Shown: piece after piece, positions 11,244 through 20,913 of the stretch
Layout: every line of letters starts with the position of its first letter
Numbering within the stretch: the first letter of the stretch is position 1
NCBI RefSeq assembly: GCF_001659605.2
Contig: NC_035171.2
Coordinates: 10,384,256-10,448,255, forward strand
Direction: 5' to 3'
DNA length: 64,000 bases
DNA from: Manihot esculenta
Taxonomy: Eukaryota; Streptophyta; Magnoliopsida; Malpighiales; Euphorbiaceae
Notes under the pieces: generated by a model
The model's input: only the letters and a program-made list of their open reading frames with translations
What the model was told of the DNA's origin: nothing
Databases searched by the model: none
Made by a program: the position numbers and the translations under genes

Positions 11244-12938
11244 TCAAAGCAACAAGGAAAGAGAAACATCAGGGTCCACTAAAACATGCACATCAGAACA
11301 TAAGAGAGCGAGATTACCTGTCATCACCATGTCCGATGTGTCAGCCTCCTGCTGGGTCATGGCGAAGATCCGTGCCAGAGCTGATGGACCTTCTCCGCAG
11401 GAACCTGCTGAAGAAGGGGTTACCCTTCTCCCTCTGCCTCTGCCCTGCATTGTGGCTAGAGCTACTGGCTGAGCTATACTATCTGAAGCTGTCTGCTGGG
11501 ATCGTGGCAATAAGGTCGCAGTGGGACACTCACGTGCCATGTGCCCCTCCTGTCCGCACCTGAAACATGTTGTTGTCCCAATCCAACAGACTCCCTTGTG
11601 CGGCCTACCGCACCTCGTACATTTGGAACTATCCAAACCAGAGCTCAAACCATCGCCTAATCCCATACCAGACTTTAACCTGTTCCAGAACTTGCTCTTC
11701 TTTGATCTTCGAAGGCCTCTGTCCCCCTTTTTACTCTTTGCGGCAGCCTCACTCAGAGAGGAGAGATCAACATTCCCTGTCCCCGGGGTTTTGAAACCCG
11801 AGGATTGTGCCACCTGCTGTTTCACTGTTCCTTGGATGATGGCACTAGCTTCCATCTTTCGGGCCATATCCACTATCGCATGGAAACTCTCCCTCTCTAT
11901 TGACTGGATCAAGGAGGAATACCTGGAATGAAGTCTCATGATATACCTCCTAGCTTTCTTCTGATCTGTGTCAAAGGTTTGCCCTGCAAACGGCAACAGC
12001 TCCAAGAACTTATCTGTGTACTCATCTATACTCATATCCTCCGTCTGCCTTAGCTGCTCAAACTCAATCATCTTAAGCTCCCTTGAACTGTCTGGAAAAG
12101 CCCATCCTGCGAACTCATTGGCAAACTGATCCCAGGATAAGCTCTCCAACCTTGGGTCCACATAGTTTTTGAACCATTCTCTTGCTTTCTTGCATTTCAA
12201 TGTGAACCCCGCCATCTGAATGGCTCTACTGTCACTTGCTCCTAGCTCATCTGTTATCATCTTTACCGTTCTGAGATACTCAAAAGGGTCATCACCTGTT
12301 TCAAACTTGGGGGCATCCAACTTTAGATAATCCGTCATCTTCACTTTACCCCCAACCGATGAGCTAGGTTTGGATGTTTGGACATCCTGGACTACTGGTT
12401 CTGCTGATGGAGGAGGAGGCGCAGCATTCCCTGGGTTAGGGTTTGCTGGACCTGGGAAAAAGGGTGAGGGTGGAAACATAGGATACTGTGGATATGGCGG
12501 GTAAAAGGAAGGATAGGGCATAAAGGTGGGATATGGGTTATAGCTAAAAAAATCCGATGCATTCCCTATCGGATACCCTGGCCCCTGAGGGTAGGGTGGA
12601 TACTGTAGTGGAACAAAACCCGAGGCCTGAGTGCCTCCTTGGGACTCTCTCATATCCTCTCCTGACATACTCATGCCCAAGCTGCCATCTCTTCTCTGTT
12701 CATCCTCCTCTGATCCCCTCATATCCGCTGACATATCACCCTGAACTGCTCCTCTTCTGCTCACATCAAAAGACCTTCTAGGGTCCCTTGATGTTCCTTC
12801 TCTGCTTGATCTACATGACATTGCCCTTGGCAATGCTGGGGGATGGGCACCCATGCCCTCATTCTCTGGTAGTACTACAGTCAATCTTGCAGATCGACGA
12901 GTGCCTCTCATCCTATTTCTCTGAAACACAACATACAT
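11244..12938 (-). CDS. Gag polyprotein of the Tekay-type element (564 codons)
   Basis: This is a long open frame just downstream of the PBS and leader. The N-terminal ~110 residues are Arg/Ser/Gly-rich, then comes a Pro/Tyr-rich segment (about 110-175). A Ty3-type retrotransposon gag domain follows ('YLKLDAPKFETGDDPFEYL', 'AREWFKNYVD', 'FEQLRQTEDMSIDEYTDKFLEL'). Near residue 450 is a C-rich spacer and a CCHC zinc knuckle, CFRCGQEGHMARECP. The last residues hold the start of the protease with an altered catalytic motif. Gag forms the cytoplasmic particle that packages element RNA. Its openness suggests a fairly young insertion or use as a non-autonomous donor. The first Met of the frame was taken; an internal Met nine codons later is also possible. 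Confidence 0.85.
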   Translation of the reverse strand: MYVVFQRNRMRGTRRSARLTVVLPENEGMGAHPPALPRAMSCRSSREGTSRDPRRSFDVSRRGAVQGDMSADMRGSEEDEQRRDGSLGMSMSGEDMRESQGGTQASGFVPLQYPPYPQGPGYPIGNASDFFSYNPYPTFMPYPSFYPPYPQYPMFPPSPFFPGPANPNPGNAAPPPPSAEPVVQDVQTSKPSSSVGGKVKMTDYLKLDAPKFETGDDPFEYLRTVKMITDELGASDSRAIQMAGFTLKCKKAREWFKNYVDPRLESLSWDQFANEFAGWAFPDSSRELKMIEFEQLRQTEDMSIDEYTDKFLELLPFAGQTFDTDQKKARRYIMRLHSRYSSLIQSIERESFHAIVDMARKMEASAIIQGTVKQQVAQSSGFKTPGTGNVDLSSLSEAAAKSKKGDRGLRRSKKSKFWNRLKSGMGLGDGLSSGLDSSKCTRCGRPHKGVCWIGTTTCFRCGQEGHMARECPTATLLPRSQQTASDSIAQPVALATMQGRGRGRRVTPSSAGSCGEGPSALARIFAMTQQEADTSDMVMTGNLALLCSDVHVLVDPDVSLSLLL

Positions 12939-13223
12939 CTCATAGCATTAGCAGCATATAGTTCATGTGGAAGCACATGAACCCACATCGCATACATAGC
13001 ATATCATACGAATATAGCATCATATGGTCCATGTGGTAACACATGAATCCTCATCACATACATATCATATCATTAATGCACATGCATTCTATCATGGCAT
13101 TTCACATCATCATCAAGACAGGACTCGACATCCTATCCTAGTGGACATGATTTTTCCTATTGTGCTTGCCCTTCTATGACCTCTATGAGCCCGACACACT
13201 CTAGGTCCGACTATGTGAACCTA

Positions 13224-13237
13224 GGGCTCTGATACCA
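13224..13237 (-). other. Primer binding site, initiator tRNA-Met type
   Basis: On the minus strand TGGTATCAGAGCCC starts 3 bases inside the right LTR terminus. It is complementary to the 3' end of plant initiator tRNA-Met, the usual primer for this lineage. It shows that the right LTR is the 5' LTR. Confidence 0.92.
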
Positions 13238-13240
13238 ATC

Positions 13241-15599
13241 TGTAACGACCCGGAAACCGGACTGCTACCGGCGCTAGGATCCAGATCGGCATAAGGCCGC
13301 CGGGACCCGTAGCAAGCCTAACATCCATTCTGTATACCTGTTAAATCCCATACATGATCAAACATATACATAAAACTTTAAACTTTTTCTTTCATTTACC
13401 AAGCTTAACCTGTGCATGCACAACTCAAAAACATAAAACCCCACACTGGAGCCCTCAACAAATGCTCCAATGGGGCAACATAACATACATCAAGCTTGGT
13501 TTAACATAACTCATCATAAAACATTACATATAGATCATGTATAAAAAGGGATTTACTATAAACGTTTGGGCCAAGCACAATACTAAACCTCATTACATTA
13601 TCTTACATTACATTACTTTACATTATACATGTCCACTACTATACTATTACATGACATAACTATGACATACCCTTAACCATTTCTCTTTTGACTCCCTGTG
13701 CTATCTCTAGTCCTGCAAAACTAGGGTTAGGGGAAAGGGGTGAGCTAAAAAACCCAGTGAGCAGAACAATAAAACAATTCATTAAAACATATGCTATCAT
13801 GGAATGCATCACATCACAAACAAATCGCATCAAGGATGGAATTGTCACCAATAGCCCTCTGCATATCGTACCAGGTCTAGCCGTGCCAGGGGCGATACGA
13901 CCACACCTGGTTTTCTCTTACATATACATATCATAGCAAGTCCAACTGTGCCAGGGGCGATACGGCCTCACCTGGTCCTCTCTTACAGTCCAACTATGCC
14001 AGGGGGGATACGGCCTCACCTGGTCTTCTCATCTCATATCACATCATACCATCTCATGTCATTTCATATCATCTCATGTCATTTCATATCATCTCATGTC
14101 ATACCATATCATATTGAGGGCTAGAGGATCATCCAATATCCATCCACAACAACATCATCATATAATGCAATGCAACATATTCGTGGGTTCTAATGCAACA
14201 ACCTATAAACATGGCAATCGTGATGCATGGACATGCTTAAAAGTTAATTTGCTTTAAATAAAAGAGTTGTGTTCTACTCACCTCTGGCTACCTCTGGACT
14301 AACTCTGAAGCGGCTAACACTGCTGAACACCTCGGTTCCTCAGGTCCGATCCTACATAGGTGGACTCAAATGAGGGACCAAACATACTCGAATAGGACTC
14401 TAAACATCTCCCTAAAAACCTCCTAAAGCATCATAAAAAATCATAGAAGTCATGCAAAAGAAGGCTGAACAGGGCACTTTCGGCGGTAGGTTCGGCGGCC
14501 GAAAGTCCCTCAAGAGCCGAAACTTAGCCACTTTCGGCGGCACCTTCGGCGGCCGAAAGTGGTTCCAGAGCCGAAACTCATGCATGTTCTGCGGCACCTT
14601 CGGCGGCCGAAACTCCCCTCCATGAAAGTCCAACTTTCGGGGGCAGGGTTCGGCAGCCAAAGCAAGCCACCACAGGCAGGTTCGGCGGCCAAAAGTCCCT
14701 TCGGCTGCCGAACCTAAGTTCTTCCAGAATGGCAGAACTCAGTTTCCTCATGCACAAACAGCCTCCAAACCTTTCAAAACAACCCAAAACCTTACATGCT
14801 CTCTCCCAAACATGCATACACACTCCCTCATGCATATAGGGCATAAACTTACTTAAACCTCACAACATAACATCACATAAACAAACATTAAGCATAAAAC
14901 CCACATAAACCTAAACATGCACATCTACTCTATCCCATGCATCAAAACTTCATAAAACTTCATTAAAACAAAGAAAAGGGTGTGGATCTACACTTACCTC
15001 TTGAAGATCGAGGGTTGGTGCGATCCCTAACTTGGAGATGGGAGAAATCTAGCTCCTTGGGTCTCCAAGCTCCAAAACTTGGTCTTAAGCTCAAAACTCT
15101 TCAAAACAAAGATAAAACTCATGAAAACTTGAGGGAGTTGAAGAAAAAACACTAAAACAACCAAAGGAGGACATGAACGCACCTTAGCTCGAGAATGGGG
15201 AGAAAACTCGCCCATTTTCGGTCTGAGGGCCTTTTATAGGTGGTCGGTCAACCACCTTCGGCGGCCTAAGCTGCTTCCACAACTTCAGCACCTTCGGCAG
15301 CCTAACGTGCCCCCTAAACTATCCCATGTTCGGCAGCCGAACTTGAGGTTCGGCGGCCGAAAGAAAGCCACTTTCGGAAGCCTAACGTGCCTCTTAAACA
15401 ACTCCATATTCGGCGGCCGAACTTGGGTTCTTCCCTCCTTGGTCTTTTCTTTCAAAACTCAAATCCTTTCTAATCAAAACCATAAAAACATGTAAAAACA
15501 TTCTAGAAAACCTTTACTTTACCCTTCTAGAGAGTTCCGACATCCGAGATTCCACCGAACGGTAGGAATTTCGATGCCTGAGTCTAGCCGGGTATTACA
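13241..15599 (-). repeat. 5' LTR of the Tekay-type element (right)
   Basis: This LTR is 2359 bp and is co-linear with 6416-8848, with scattered substitutions. It lacks one 48-bp unit and a 22-bp block near 15,415. TTCGGCGGCCGAA-like palindromes cluster at about 14,480-14,710 and 15,255-15,425. As the 5' LTR it would carry the element promoter. Confidence 0.92.
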
Positions 15600-15604
15600 G
15601 CATT
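15600..15604 (+). repeat. Target-site duplication GCATT, right copy
   Basis: It is identical to 6411-6415. If the element and one copy are removed, the text reads ATCTGAGCATTGGTCTGCAG. This matches the ATCTGGGCATTGGACCGTAG of the neighbouring tandem unit. Confidence 0.93.
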
Positions 15605-16320
15605 GGTCTGCAGAAATAAATTCATAAAAGGCCACAAGGCTATTCGGTGCATGGGTCCTTCACAATAAGGCATTCAATGACAGGCCACAAGGCGGGTATA
15701 CGCTTGACCGACCTATCAGGTGTTAGTCCAGCTGCATAAGAAGTTTATGAGGCATTTCATGCCAGGCCGGAAGGCAAGTACACACCAAGCCGACCTGCTG
15801 GGTGTTAGTCCCACTTTATGAGAAGTTTTTAAGGCATTTGATGCCAGGTCTCAAGGCGGGTACACACCAGGCTGACCTACCAGGTGTTAGTCCTGCTTCA
15901 TGAGAAGTTTCTAAGGGATTGTATGTCACGCCTCAAGGTGAGTATACACCAGGCCAGGAAACCAGATATTAGCCTAGCTCACAAAAAGTTTCTAAAGCGT
16001 TTGATGTTAGGCCGCAAGGCGAGTATACGCCAGGCCGACCTACCGGGCGTTAGTTCCATTTCATGAGAAGTTTCTAAGGTATTTGATGCCAGATCGACCT
16101 ATCGAGTGTTAGTCCCACTTCATGAAAAGTTTCTAAGAAATTGAATATCAGGTCTCAAGACGAGTATATGCCAGGCTAGGAGACTGGGTGTTAGCCTTTG
16201 CTTACAAAAAGTTTCTAAGGTGTTTGATGCCAGGCCGCAAGGCAAATATACGGCAGGTCGACCTTCCGGGTGTTAGTCCTGCTTCACAAGAAGTTTTTAA
16301 GGCATTTGATGCCCAGAAGC
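15605..16320 (+). repeat. ~82-bp tandem repeat array of the outer element
   Basis: After the last part of a 114-bp unit, units of about 82 bp recur at 15,751, 15,833, 15,915, 15,996 and 16,078, with more irregular ones to ~16,310. Each holds 'GGCATTTGATGCCAGG', 'GACCTACC', 'GTGTTAGTCC' and 'GAGAAGTTT'. No protein is recognisable. Confidence 0.8.
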
Positions 16321-16960
16321 TTGTCAAGGCTAGAGAAATAGCACGCCAGGGCTAGAAAATGCCCGTAAAGGCTAAAAAAGTCAAAGAGCTTGTAAGGGCT
16401 CTAGAAAAATGCTCGGAAGCTCGCAAAGGCATTTAATGCCAGAAAGCTCATCAATGCTAGAGAAAGCCTGAAAGCACGCTAAGGCTAGAAAATGTCCGGA
16501 GGCACGATAAGATTGAAAAAGGTCAAAGAGCTCGCAAGAACTAGAAAAATACTTGTAAATGCTAGAAAAGGCCAAGGAGCTTGTAAGGGCTAGAAAAATG
16601 CCTAGAAACTTGCAAAGGCATTTGATGGCAGGAAGCTCGTTAGGGCTAGAGAAAGCCCGGAAGCACGCTAGAACTAGAAAATGTCCGTAAACTTGACAAT
16701 GCTAGAAAAGGCCAAGGAGCTCGCAAGAGCTAGAAAAATGCCTAGAAGGTCGACAAAGCTTAAAAAGGTCAAGGAGCTCATCAGGGCTGAAAAAATTACG
16801 GAAGTCCATTAAGGTTGTAAAAGGCTAGAAAGCCCGTCAGGGCTGTAAAAAGCCAAGGAGCTCGTCAGGGTAAGAAAATGCTCGAAAGTATGTCAAGGCT
16901 AAAAAATACTCGAAAGTATGTCAAGGCTAAAAAATGCCTGAAAACTCATCAAGACATTAC
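16320..16960 (+). repeat. Degenerate short tandem array (GGCTAGAAAA-type)
   Basis: Irregular repeats of 'GGCTAGAAAATGCC', 'GTCAAGGAGCTCG' and 'AAGCTCGCAAGGC' continue the array with variable spacing. The minus-strand frame at 16,381-16,575 is produced by them. The array ends shortly before the 3' LTR. Confidence 0.7.
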
Positions 16961-17052
16961 TCTATTACTCATCGTGCGCTCAGTCCAGATGAACAAAGCC
17001 ACATGACCCAGATCATAAAAAACGATTGTCACCTTCTAAAGAATTGCAGACC

Positions 17053-17066
17053 AGTGGGAGGATCTC
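17053..17066 (+). other. Probable polypurine tract of the outer element
   Basis: AGTGGGAGGAT followed by CTC sits directly before TGATACTACATGAG, where homology to the 5' LTR starts. Composition and position fit a PPT, but the tract is weak. Confidence 0.45.
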
Positions 17067-17604
17067 TGATACTACATGAGACTCGCTCAAAGTAGGCAAT
17101 GAATTGTTACCATAAGAAGAACCATGTGGTAAGAATTTGATAAACTAATACACGGTCCCACCCGTAGAAAGAAAGATCAGGACACTTTAGGACAGATCAG
17201 TCTCAAGTCGAACAGACTCACTCTCTTAACTTCAGGGCGAGTCTCCATAAGAGAGTTACCGTTAAACAGTTACAATCCAGCAAATTTTCTTTACGCTTTC
17301 GATCGTGGAATTCCTAACCAATTATTCGGTGAAAATTTCTTACTAACAAGTCAACCACATTATCATAAAATATTATATTTATCTCTATTTTCTTACAATA
17401 TAAAAGGAAAGAATCACATAGACAAAAGTAAATTATTCTCTAATATAAATATTCTTAAGTTCTATCTTCGCTCTATCCTCCAATATACTAACTTCAACAT
17501 CAAAGTGGCTGTCGTACATACTCACCATTTCATGTTTTCTTTTTTGCAGATTTAGCTAATCAAAATAAAGTTTTATTCTGACCACGATCTAAAGTTAAAC
17601 AACA
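17067..17604 (+). repeat. 3' LTR of the outer element
   Basis: It aligns with ~4380-4897 and ends AAACAACA at the same place where the 5' copy meets its PBS. Beyond 17,604 the sequence is unrelated AT-rich DNA. It differs from the 5' copy at many positions, so the element is old. Confidence 0.65.
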
Positions 17605-18643
17605 TTACTTTTAAAATAAATAAAAAGAAAAATTAAAAAAAAAACTGAAGATGGTGTATTTATTAACAAATGAAATTATAAATTATAGCTATTTTTATAT
17701 AAATACTCCGATTACAAGTTATAATATAATATTAATAATTATAGCCATTTTTAAATTTATCTCTATCGTATTAGTATAATTTTTTTTTAATTTATATATA
17801 TATATATAAATGAGAGAATAAAAATAATAAAAAAATTTATAAATTTAATACATGCATTATTAATACATATTATAAAACATGCAAGTAACATAAAAATACA
17901 TAAATTATGAAATAATAAATGGAACATAGTAAAATATAATTATAACAATATGCTATTATTGGTAATGAAATAATATATATGATGATAATATTATACAATA
18001 TAAAAATATTAAAAGTTATATAGTTATTTCGTTAATTAATATTCATTTTACGAGAAATTAAAAAATTAAATAAATTCTTACAAAAATTCAGTAAGAATTC
18101 AATTTTTTTAAAATAATTTTTTTAAATTAAAAAATATTAAATATTTTCATTCTAAATAAAAAAATTATTAGATATAAATAAATAAATTAAATTAAATTTT
18201 AAGAGGAACTATGAAAATATAAGCAAACATCATTAAAAAAAGTCAAATTAAAAGTAATTCCATTCAATGTTAATTATATGCAAAGGTAAGTGTTATGTTA
18301 CGACTATTTCTTAAATGAAATTTTTTATTAACATTAATTTATGAGAAGATAAAAAAATATCATATTGTTGTATTTATTCTATGCAAGTATGTATTTTAAT
18401 TTATATTAAAATAATATCTCAATAATTTATAAATATTTTTAAAAAATATTAACATGATAAATAAAATATAATTATTAATTAATATTTTAAAAAAATAAAA
18501 AATTATTATATAATTTCATTTATTTTTATTTTCTATATGATAAAAGTTTCACATTAAAATTTTTAACAGTTTTTAAAAATTAAAGTTATTTATTAACATA
18601 CTATAGTCAAAATGTTATTTTGACACGAATTCAATCATACATC

Positions 18644-18648
<5 letters not shown>
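17605..18648. other. AT-rich intergenic DNA
   Basis: Very AT-rich, with homopolymer runs and no coding signal on either strand. I see no repeat boundaries beyond short microsatellite-like TA stretches near 17,795. Confidence 0.7.

Positions 18649-18680
<32 letters not shown>
18649..18680 (+). repeat. Poly(A) tract of 32 bases
   Basis: An uninterrupted A run. It could be a simple repeat or the tail of an old retroposed copy. No clear retroposed body or flanking duplication was identified. Confidence 0.9.
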
Positions 18681-18682
<2 letters not shown>

Positions 18683-18960
18683 ATGAAATCACTTCTTTTT
18701 TCCTTAATTTATTACTGAAATAATCGCCAAGAACAGAACACACGCGACCCTACATCGCACTACACTGCTTGACTGTAGAAAAGCAGAACTTTGAGGTCCA
18801 TAAAGCTTAACCCCTCGCCGAAGCTGTCCAATAATATATCTGGAAGGCAACTTCCATGATAAGTTCTTGCTGGGTCTCTTATACACAGGTTAAATAGGCT
18901 GCTCTCTTCACGGGGAGGAGATATCAAACTAAAGCAACCCACAAAATTGATTTTGTAAAA

Positions 18961-19464
18961 ATGGCAATATCCCAAGCCTTTGATCTTTTTCCTCTAAATG
19001 ATGCCCACTTCCCAACTTTCCTGGGCAGAAATGAAGAAGATGAGACTCTGCTACACTTAGATGCTGCATTTGCAGAAGAATTGCAGTTCCAGGAGGCTCT
19101 AAAGGCTTCTCTGTTCACTTGTCAAATGGCAACTTCTGAGCCATCACTTCAGGTGGAAGTAAAAGGTGAATCCTCCCTTTATTTCTGTGAAATTTGCAGG
19201 GAAAGGAAAGAAAATGATCAGCTGATCAAGAATGGGAACTGTGGTCACCCATTTTGCTTGGAATGTATAAGCAAGCATGTGGAGGCAAAAATCAAATTGG
19301 GTCTGAAGATTTTTACATGTCCAGGCTTAAACTGTGAATGTGTCCTACAGTTGGAGACGTTTAAGCATTTTCTTTCTAAGGATGTGCTCAGCCAGTGGGA
19401 AGAGGCACTGTCTACAGAGCTGGCTCCAAATTTTACTTGCAGGTTAGTACATTTTATAGTTTAA
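18961..19464 (+). pseudogene. N-terminal exon of an RBR-type RING E3 ubiquitin ligase (truncated)
   Basis: The ATG at 18,961 opens a 167-codon frame. Residues ~35-50 (FAEELQFQEALKAS) match the start of RSL1/RNF144-like plant RBR ligases. From about residue 75 a RING1 domain follows with the ligand order CEIC, CGHPFCLEC and CPGLNC. The coding sense ends in a good donor at 19,442 (CTTGCAG|GTTAGT), beyond which the frame stops in intron sequence. I found no IBR or RING2 exon in the next 1.4 kb. The RING2 catalytic cysteine, which carries ubiquitin in RBR enzymes, is therefore absent. It is either a truncated gene, a RING1-only protein, or the first exon of a transcript spliced into the SGS3-like exons. 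Splicing directly from 19,442 to the acceptor at 20,913 would be out of phase. Confidence 0.6.
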
Positions 19465-20913
19465 ACAGTATTTAATTGGGTTTCATTTTGTATCATCTTA
19501 TTCAGATGAGCTAGTGCTTGTTAATAATGATCCTTAATTAGCCACTGAACTTGTACTAACAGTTTGAAACATTAGATGAAGACATTGGAATTTTGTGACC
19601 TCAAATTGTTTGTATATATGTGAAAGAGAAATGAAGTGAAAGAAACTCTAATGACAGAGAGAAAGCATTAACAGCATATTTGACATGTGGCAATTTCTCA
19701 GACGATACTGATGACATTATTTTGCTGGCAGCCATTGGATGCCCACTTTTATTGACACCAAATAACATTCTGTTATTTTAATTGCATCCCTTAGCTCTAA
19801 GTAGATGTTCACTTCTTGGCATGGGGAAATGGAGTGGTTATAGTATCAGCGGTAGGCTTTCCTTTCCATGTTTGAGCTGAACCGCTTCTATTGTGTATTT
19901 CCTTTGTGGATGGATAGACTTTAGGAGCTTTTGTTAAGCATTGGATTAAGTTTATGTGACTATGATCTCTAAAACTCTCGGTAAGCATTGGATAGACTTA
20001 AGGAGCCATTAGTGTCTTGGTGTTTGAGAGGTAGTTATTTAGGATTTTCTACTCTCACTTCAGCTGAATGCAAGTGTGGGAATAATATATTGTCCCCTGT
20101 AATCTCCATGTTTGTAGTGATATATTATTGTCTTGTCCTCGTTGACATAGACTAAAAATATGAAGCAAGTATCTGTTTTCAACGGTGCAGCTTGTTCTCT
20201 GTCTATGATTCCTATAGGAAAATATCTATTCAATCGAAAAATGAATAGAAATTCTGATAGAGCATGACAAGCACCGTCAAAAATAGAACTGCCTCTTTAA
20301 GAGGCATATAATAATTATAGTTATGTCTGCGCATGTTTAATAAACCTTCTTATGCACTTCAATCGTATTATATGAACTCATTAGATATTCCATCACAACT
20401 GCTACAATTTTATGCTTCTTTTTTTACAAGAAAGTACTACTAGAAGGGCCAATTTGTCTTAACAATTGAAATTTAAATAACTTGTTTCAAGTTGTTTTTG
20501 GAATTGATCAGATGAATTCTGTAGTCAACTATTCAAATGTAAATTTTTTCTTGTGTTTGGAACTGAATGAATATGCAATTCATTTCAGTTTGCTAGTGAA
20601 TTTTATGTAGAATTCATTTATAAACATATAATTTAGAAATCAATTGCAGAATTTGGCAATTTAGTTTAAATGAAATTGCTTTCAGAAAATTGGAGTTATA
20701 GCTTCCCATTGGACTTTATGAGGTTTTACACACTGTCAATTATGGATTCACAATTGAATTTTCATAAAATTTTATATAACTCATTCATTCCAAAACATAA
20801 GAAAAAAGAAAATCTAGTACCACTCATAGTTCTTGAACCTACTAGTTTATATTGTTGTTCTTTCAGTGTTAAATGAACAGATTGTTGTACATTCATTTGT
20901 TCTATTTCATCAG
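19465..20913 (+). other. Intron or intergenic spacer between RBR exon and SGS3-like exons
   Basis: This is an AT-rich, T-rich stretch without recognisable IBR, RING2 or SGS3 N-terminal exons. The frame at 20,670-20,876 lacks any domain. It ends in a plausible acceptor (TTTCATCAG at 20,913). Confidence 0.55.

Larger units (their letters stand above)
6416..15599 (-). mobile_element. Nested Tekay/Del-type Ty3/gypsy LTR retrotransposon (9.2 kb, non-autonomous)
   Basis: Two 2.4-kb LTRs (6416-8848 and 13,241-15,599) both begin TGTAACGACCCGG and end TATTACA on the plus strand. They bound a 4.4-kb interior whose genes read on the minus strand. The PBS lies next to the right LTR and the PPT next to the left one, so transcription runs right to left. 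The gene order is gag, protease relic, RT, RNase H, then integrase C-terminus with a chromodomain-like tail, which suggests the Tekay/Del lineage of chromoviruses. Gag is open, pol is broken and the integrase core is missing. Both flanks carry GCATT. Confidence 0.93.
4380..17604 (+). mobile_element. Outer LTR retroelement, Ty3/gypsy Tat-like or LARD-like, decayed and interrupted
   Basis: The order on the plus strand is 5' LTR, tRNA-Asp-type PBS, decayed gag (~5010-5890), long tandem-repeat arrays, a purine-rich tract and the 3' LTR. The arrays are split by the Tekay-type insertion at 6416-15,599. No protease, RT or integrase sequence of its own is visible, so it is either a deletion derivative or a non-autonomous element. 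Tandem arrays in the 3' untranslated part are known from Tat-lineage plant elements, and that comparison is the basis for the lineage guess. No matching target-site duplication was found, and the outer limits are approximate. Confidence 0.62.

Noticed and set aside
11336..12781. Plus-strand frames opposite gag
   Set aside because: They are antisense shadows of the 564-codon gag frame, which has a clear zinc knuckle and retrotransposon gag motifs on the minus strand.
6411..15604. Intact autonomous retrotransposon
   Set aside because: The pol region has frameshifts, stops and a missing integrase core, so it cannot be autonomous despite intact LTRs and gag.
18649..18680. Poly(A) run as the tail of a SINE or processed pseudogene
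   Set aside because: No recognisable body with promoter boxes or a spliced gene copy precedes it, and no flanking direct repeat was seen.
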